DNA of 64,000 nucleotides from JACCTH01 sp035281645 (GTDB lineage Bacteria > Actinomycetota > Acidimicrobiia > Spongiisociales > ZC4RG35), in the NCBI GenBank assembly GCA_035281645.1, contig DATEDN010000172.1, forward strand, positions 28,223 to 92,222. The letters are read 5' to 3'. Position numbers and translations under genes: made by a program. This document shows positions 63,531-64,000 of the stretch, piece by piece (position 1 is the first letter of the stretch; each line of letters starts with the position of its first letter). The notes beneath the pieces were generated by a model that saw nothing but the letters and a program-made list of their open reading frames with translations, was not told the DNA's origin and searched no databases.

Positions 63531-63926
63531 CTAACCCCGACGAGTCCGCGCTATCCCAGCCTTTTTGAGCGTCGCCGCCGGAACTCCCGCCCCCCGCCAC
63601 GCCGCATAGGAAATCCCCTTGCGGTCGGCGTAGGCCTTGGCCACTTTGGTGAACTCTTTTTCCAACGAGTCGATATCGCTTGTGTCAGACAGGGAGATAA
63701 GAGAGCCTTCGGCCTCGATCCGGCTCTGATGCAGATCAACCCTTCTTAACGGATCCCGCTCTTCTTTGAGGCGAGCATCTATCGACGCCAACTTCTTTTC
63801 AACACTGTCTTTTGTGACGGGTCGCCCTGGTTTCCGGGCAGCCAATGCCTCGAGATATGCCTTGATCGCCTTGGCTTCCTTACGTCCTTGGACGAGTGCC
63901 GCCTTGTGCTCGGCCGACATCGCCAT
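63531..63926 (-). CDS. Conserved actinobacterial coiled-coil protein, function unknown
   Basis: 131 residues. The N-terminal part has H-K-A-A-L-V-Q-G-R-K-E-A-K-A-I-K-A-Y-L-E-A-L and K-P-G-R-P-V-T, a charged helical middle likely to form a coiled coil, and a C-terminal block K-G-I-S-Y-A-A-W-R-G-A-G-V-P-A-A-T-L-K-K-A-G-I. I recall this pattern from uncharacterised actinobacterial proteins; the C-terminus could be a small DNA-binding element, but this is a guess. Its stop follows that of the converging zincin gene directly. Confidence 0.7.
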   Translation of the reverse strand: MAMSAEHKAALVQGRKEAKAIKAYLEALAARKPGRPVTKDSVEKKLASIDARLKEERDPLRRVDLHQSRIEAEGSLISLSDTSDIDSLEKEFTKVAKAYADRKGISYAAWRGAGVPAATLKKAGIARTRRG

Positions 63927-64000
63927 CTAATCCTGCCTCCTGTCAGATAACTCGCTCTATTCATCATGCCATGAAAGTGAAATAGCTGCCGATTATGCCG

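Overview
The window is a gene-dense, high-GC bacterial chromosome segment. It is best explained as an actinobacterium outside the well-studied genera; class Acidimicrobiia or a relative is my inference. The evidence is a mycothiol synthase (MshD), a phosphatidylinositol-phosphate synthase / acyltransferase / PimA-type mannosyltransferase trio, a deazaflavin (F420)-type nitroreductase, and gene order. The run thrS, pgsA, acyltransferase, pimA, pdxS, pdxT, yebC, ruvC, ruvA, ruvB, yajC, secD, secF, apt, relA, hisS, aspS, rarA, alaS, ruvX, mltG, aroE, prepilin peptidase, aroC, aroK, aroB, efp, nusB follows the order I recall from Mycobacterium tuberculosis closely. No phage, insertion sequence, CRISPR array or rRNA was seen. 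One tRNA (Val, CAC) is present.

Layout. 1-7246 (minus strand) is a pyrimidine operon, pyrR-pyrB-pyrC-carA-carB-pyrD, with pyrD cut by the window edge. Its leader holds a PyrR-binding RNA hairpin that overlaps the Shine-Dalgarno sequence of pyrR, and pyrR appears to start at CTG. 7247-7564 is the only long non-coding stretch and also carries a 139-bp inverted-repeat element. 7565-8484 is efp-nusB. 8519-18189 looks like an accessory insertion: a 2799-residue cyclic beta-1,2-glucan synthase, a translationally coupled alpha/beta hydrolase, and a divergent nitroreductase-family gene. 18151-25044 is a shikimate and cell-envelope block (aroB, aroK, aroC, prepilin peptidase, DUF4388 protein, aroE, mltG, ruvX). 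25041-36686 holds translation and stress genes (alaS, a PQQ-type sugar dehydrogenase lipoprotein, rarA, aspS, hisS, a metallo-beta-lactamase-fold hydrolase, relA, apt). 36706-46749 covers Sec translocase accessory genes, queuosine tRNA modification, Holliday-junction processing and PLP synthesis. 46787-49238 makes phosphatidylinositol mannosides.

From 49239 onward the strands alternate. A fusA-like EF-G paralogue is coupled to a citrate synthase gene; next come two small membrane proteins and thrS, then a degenerate aminoglycoside-phosphotransferase fold, a zinc-ribbon miniprotein, mshD, a patatin/serine-hydrolase pair, a secreted orphan divergent from a truncated haemoglobin with a perfect dyad between them, a membrane-fused beta-propeller lipoprotein, a STAS protein, tRNA-Val, a zincin-like protein and a small coiled-coil protein.

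Translational coupling is pervasive. Many neighbours overlap by four bases (ATGA, GTGA), so several open frames that look long on paper are N-terminally over-extended. I moved those starts to the stop-overlapping or Shine-Dalgarno-supported codon. I found no gene cluster that I can claim as a new defence or biosynthetic system. The most rewarding items are the pyr leader RNA, the cyclic-glucan synthase insertion, the operator-like dyad before the globin, the inverted-repeat element, and the kinase-fold protein lacking its catalytic aspartate.
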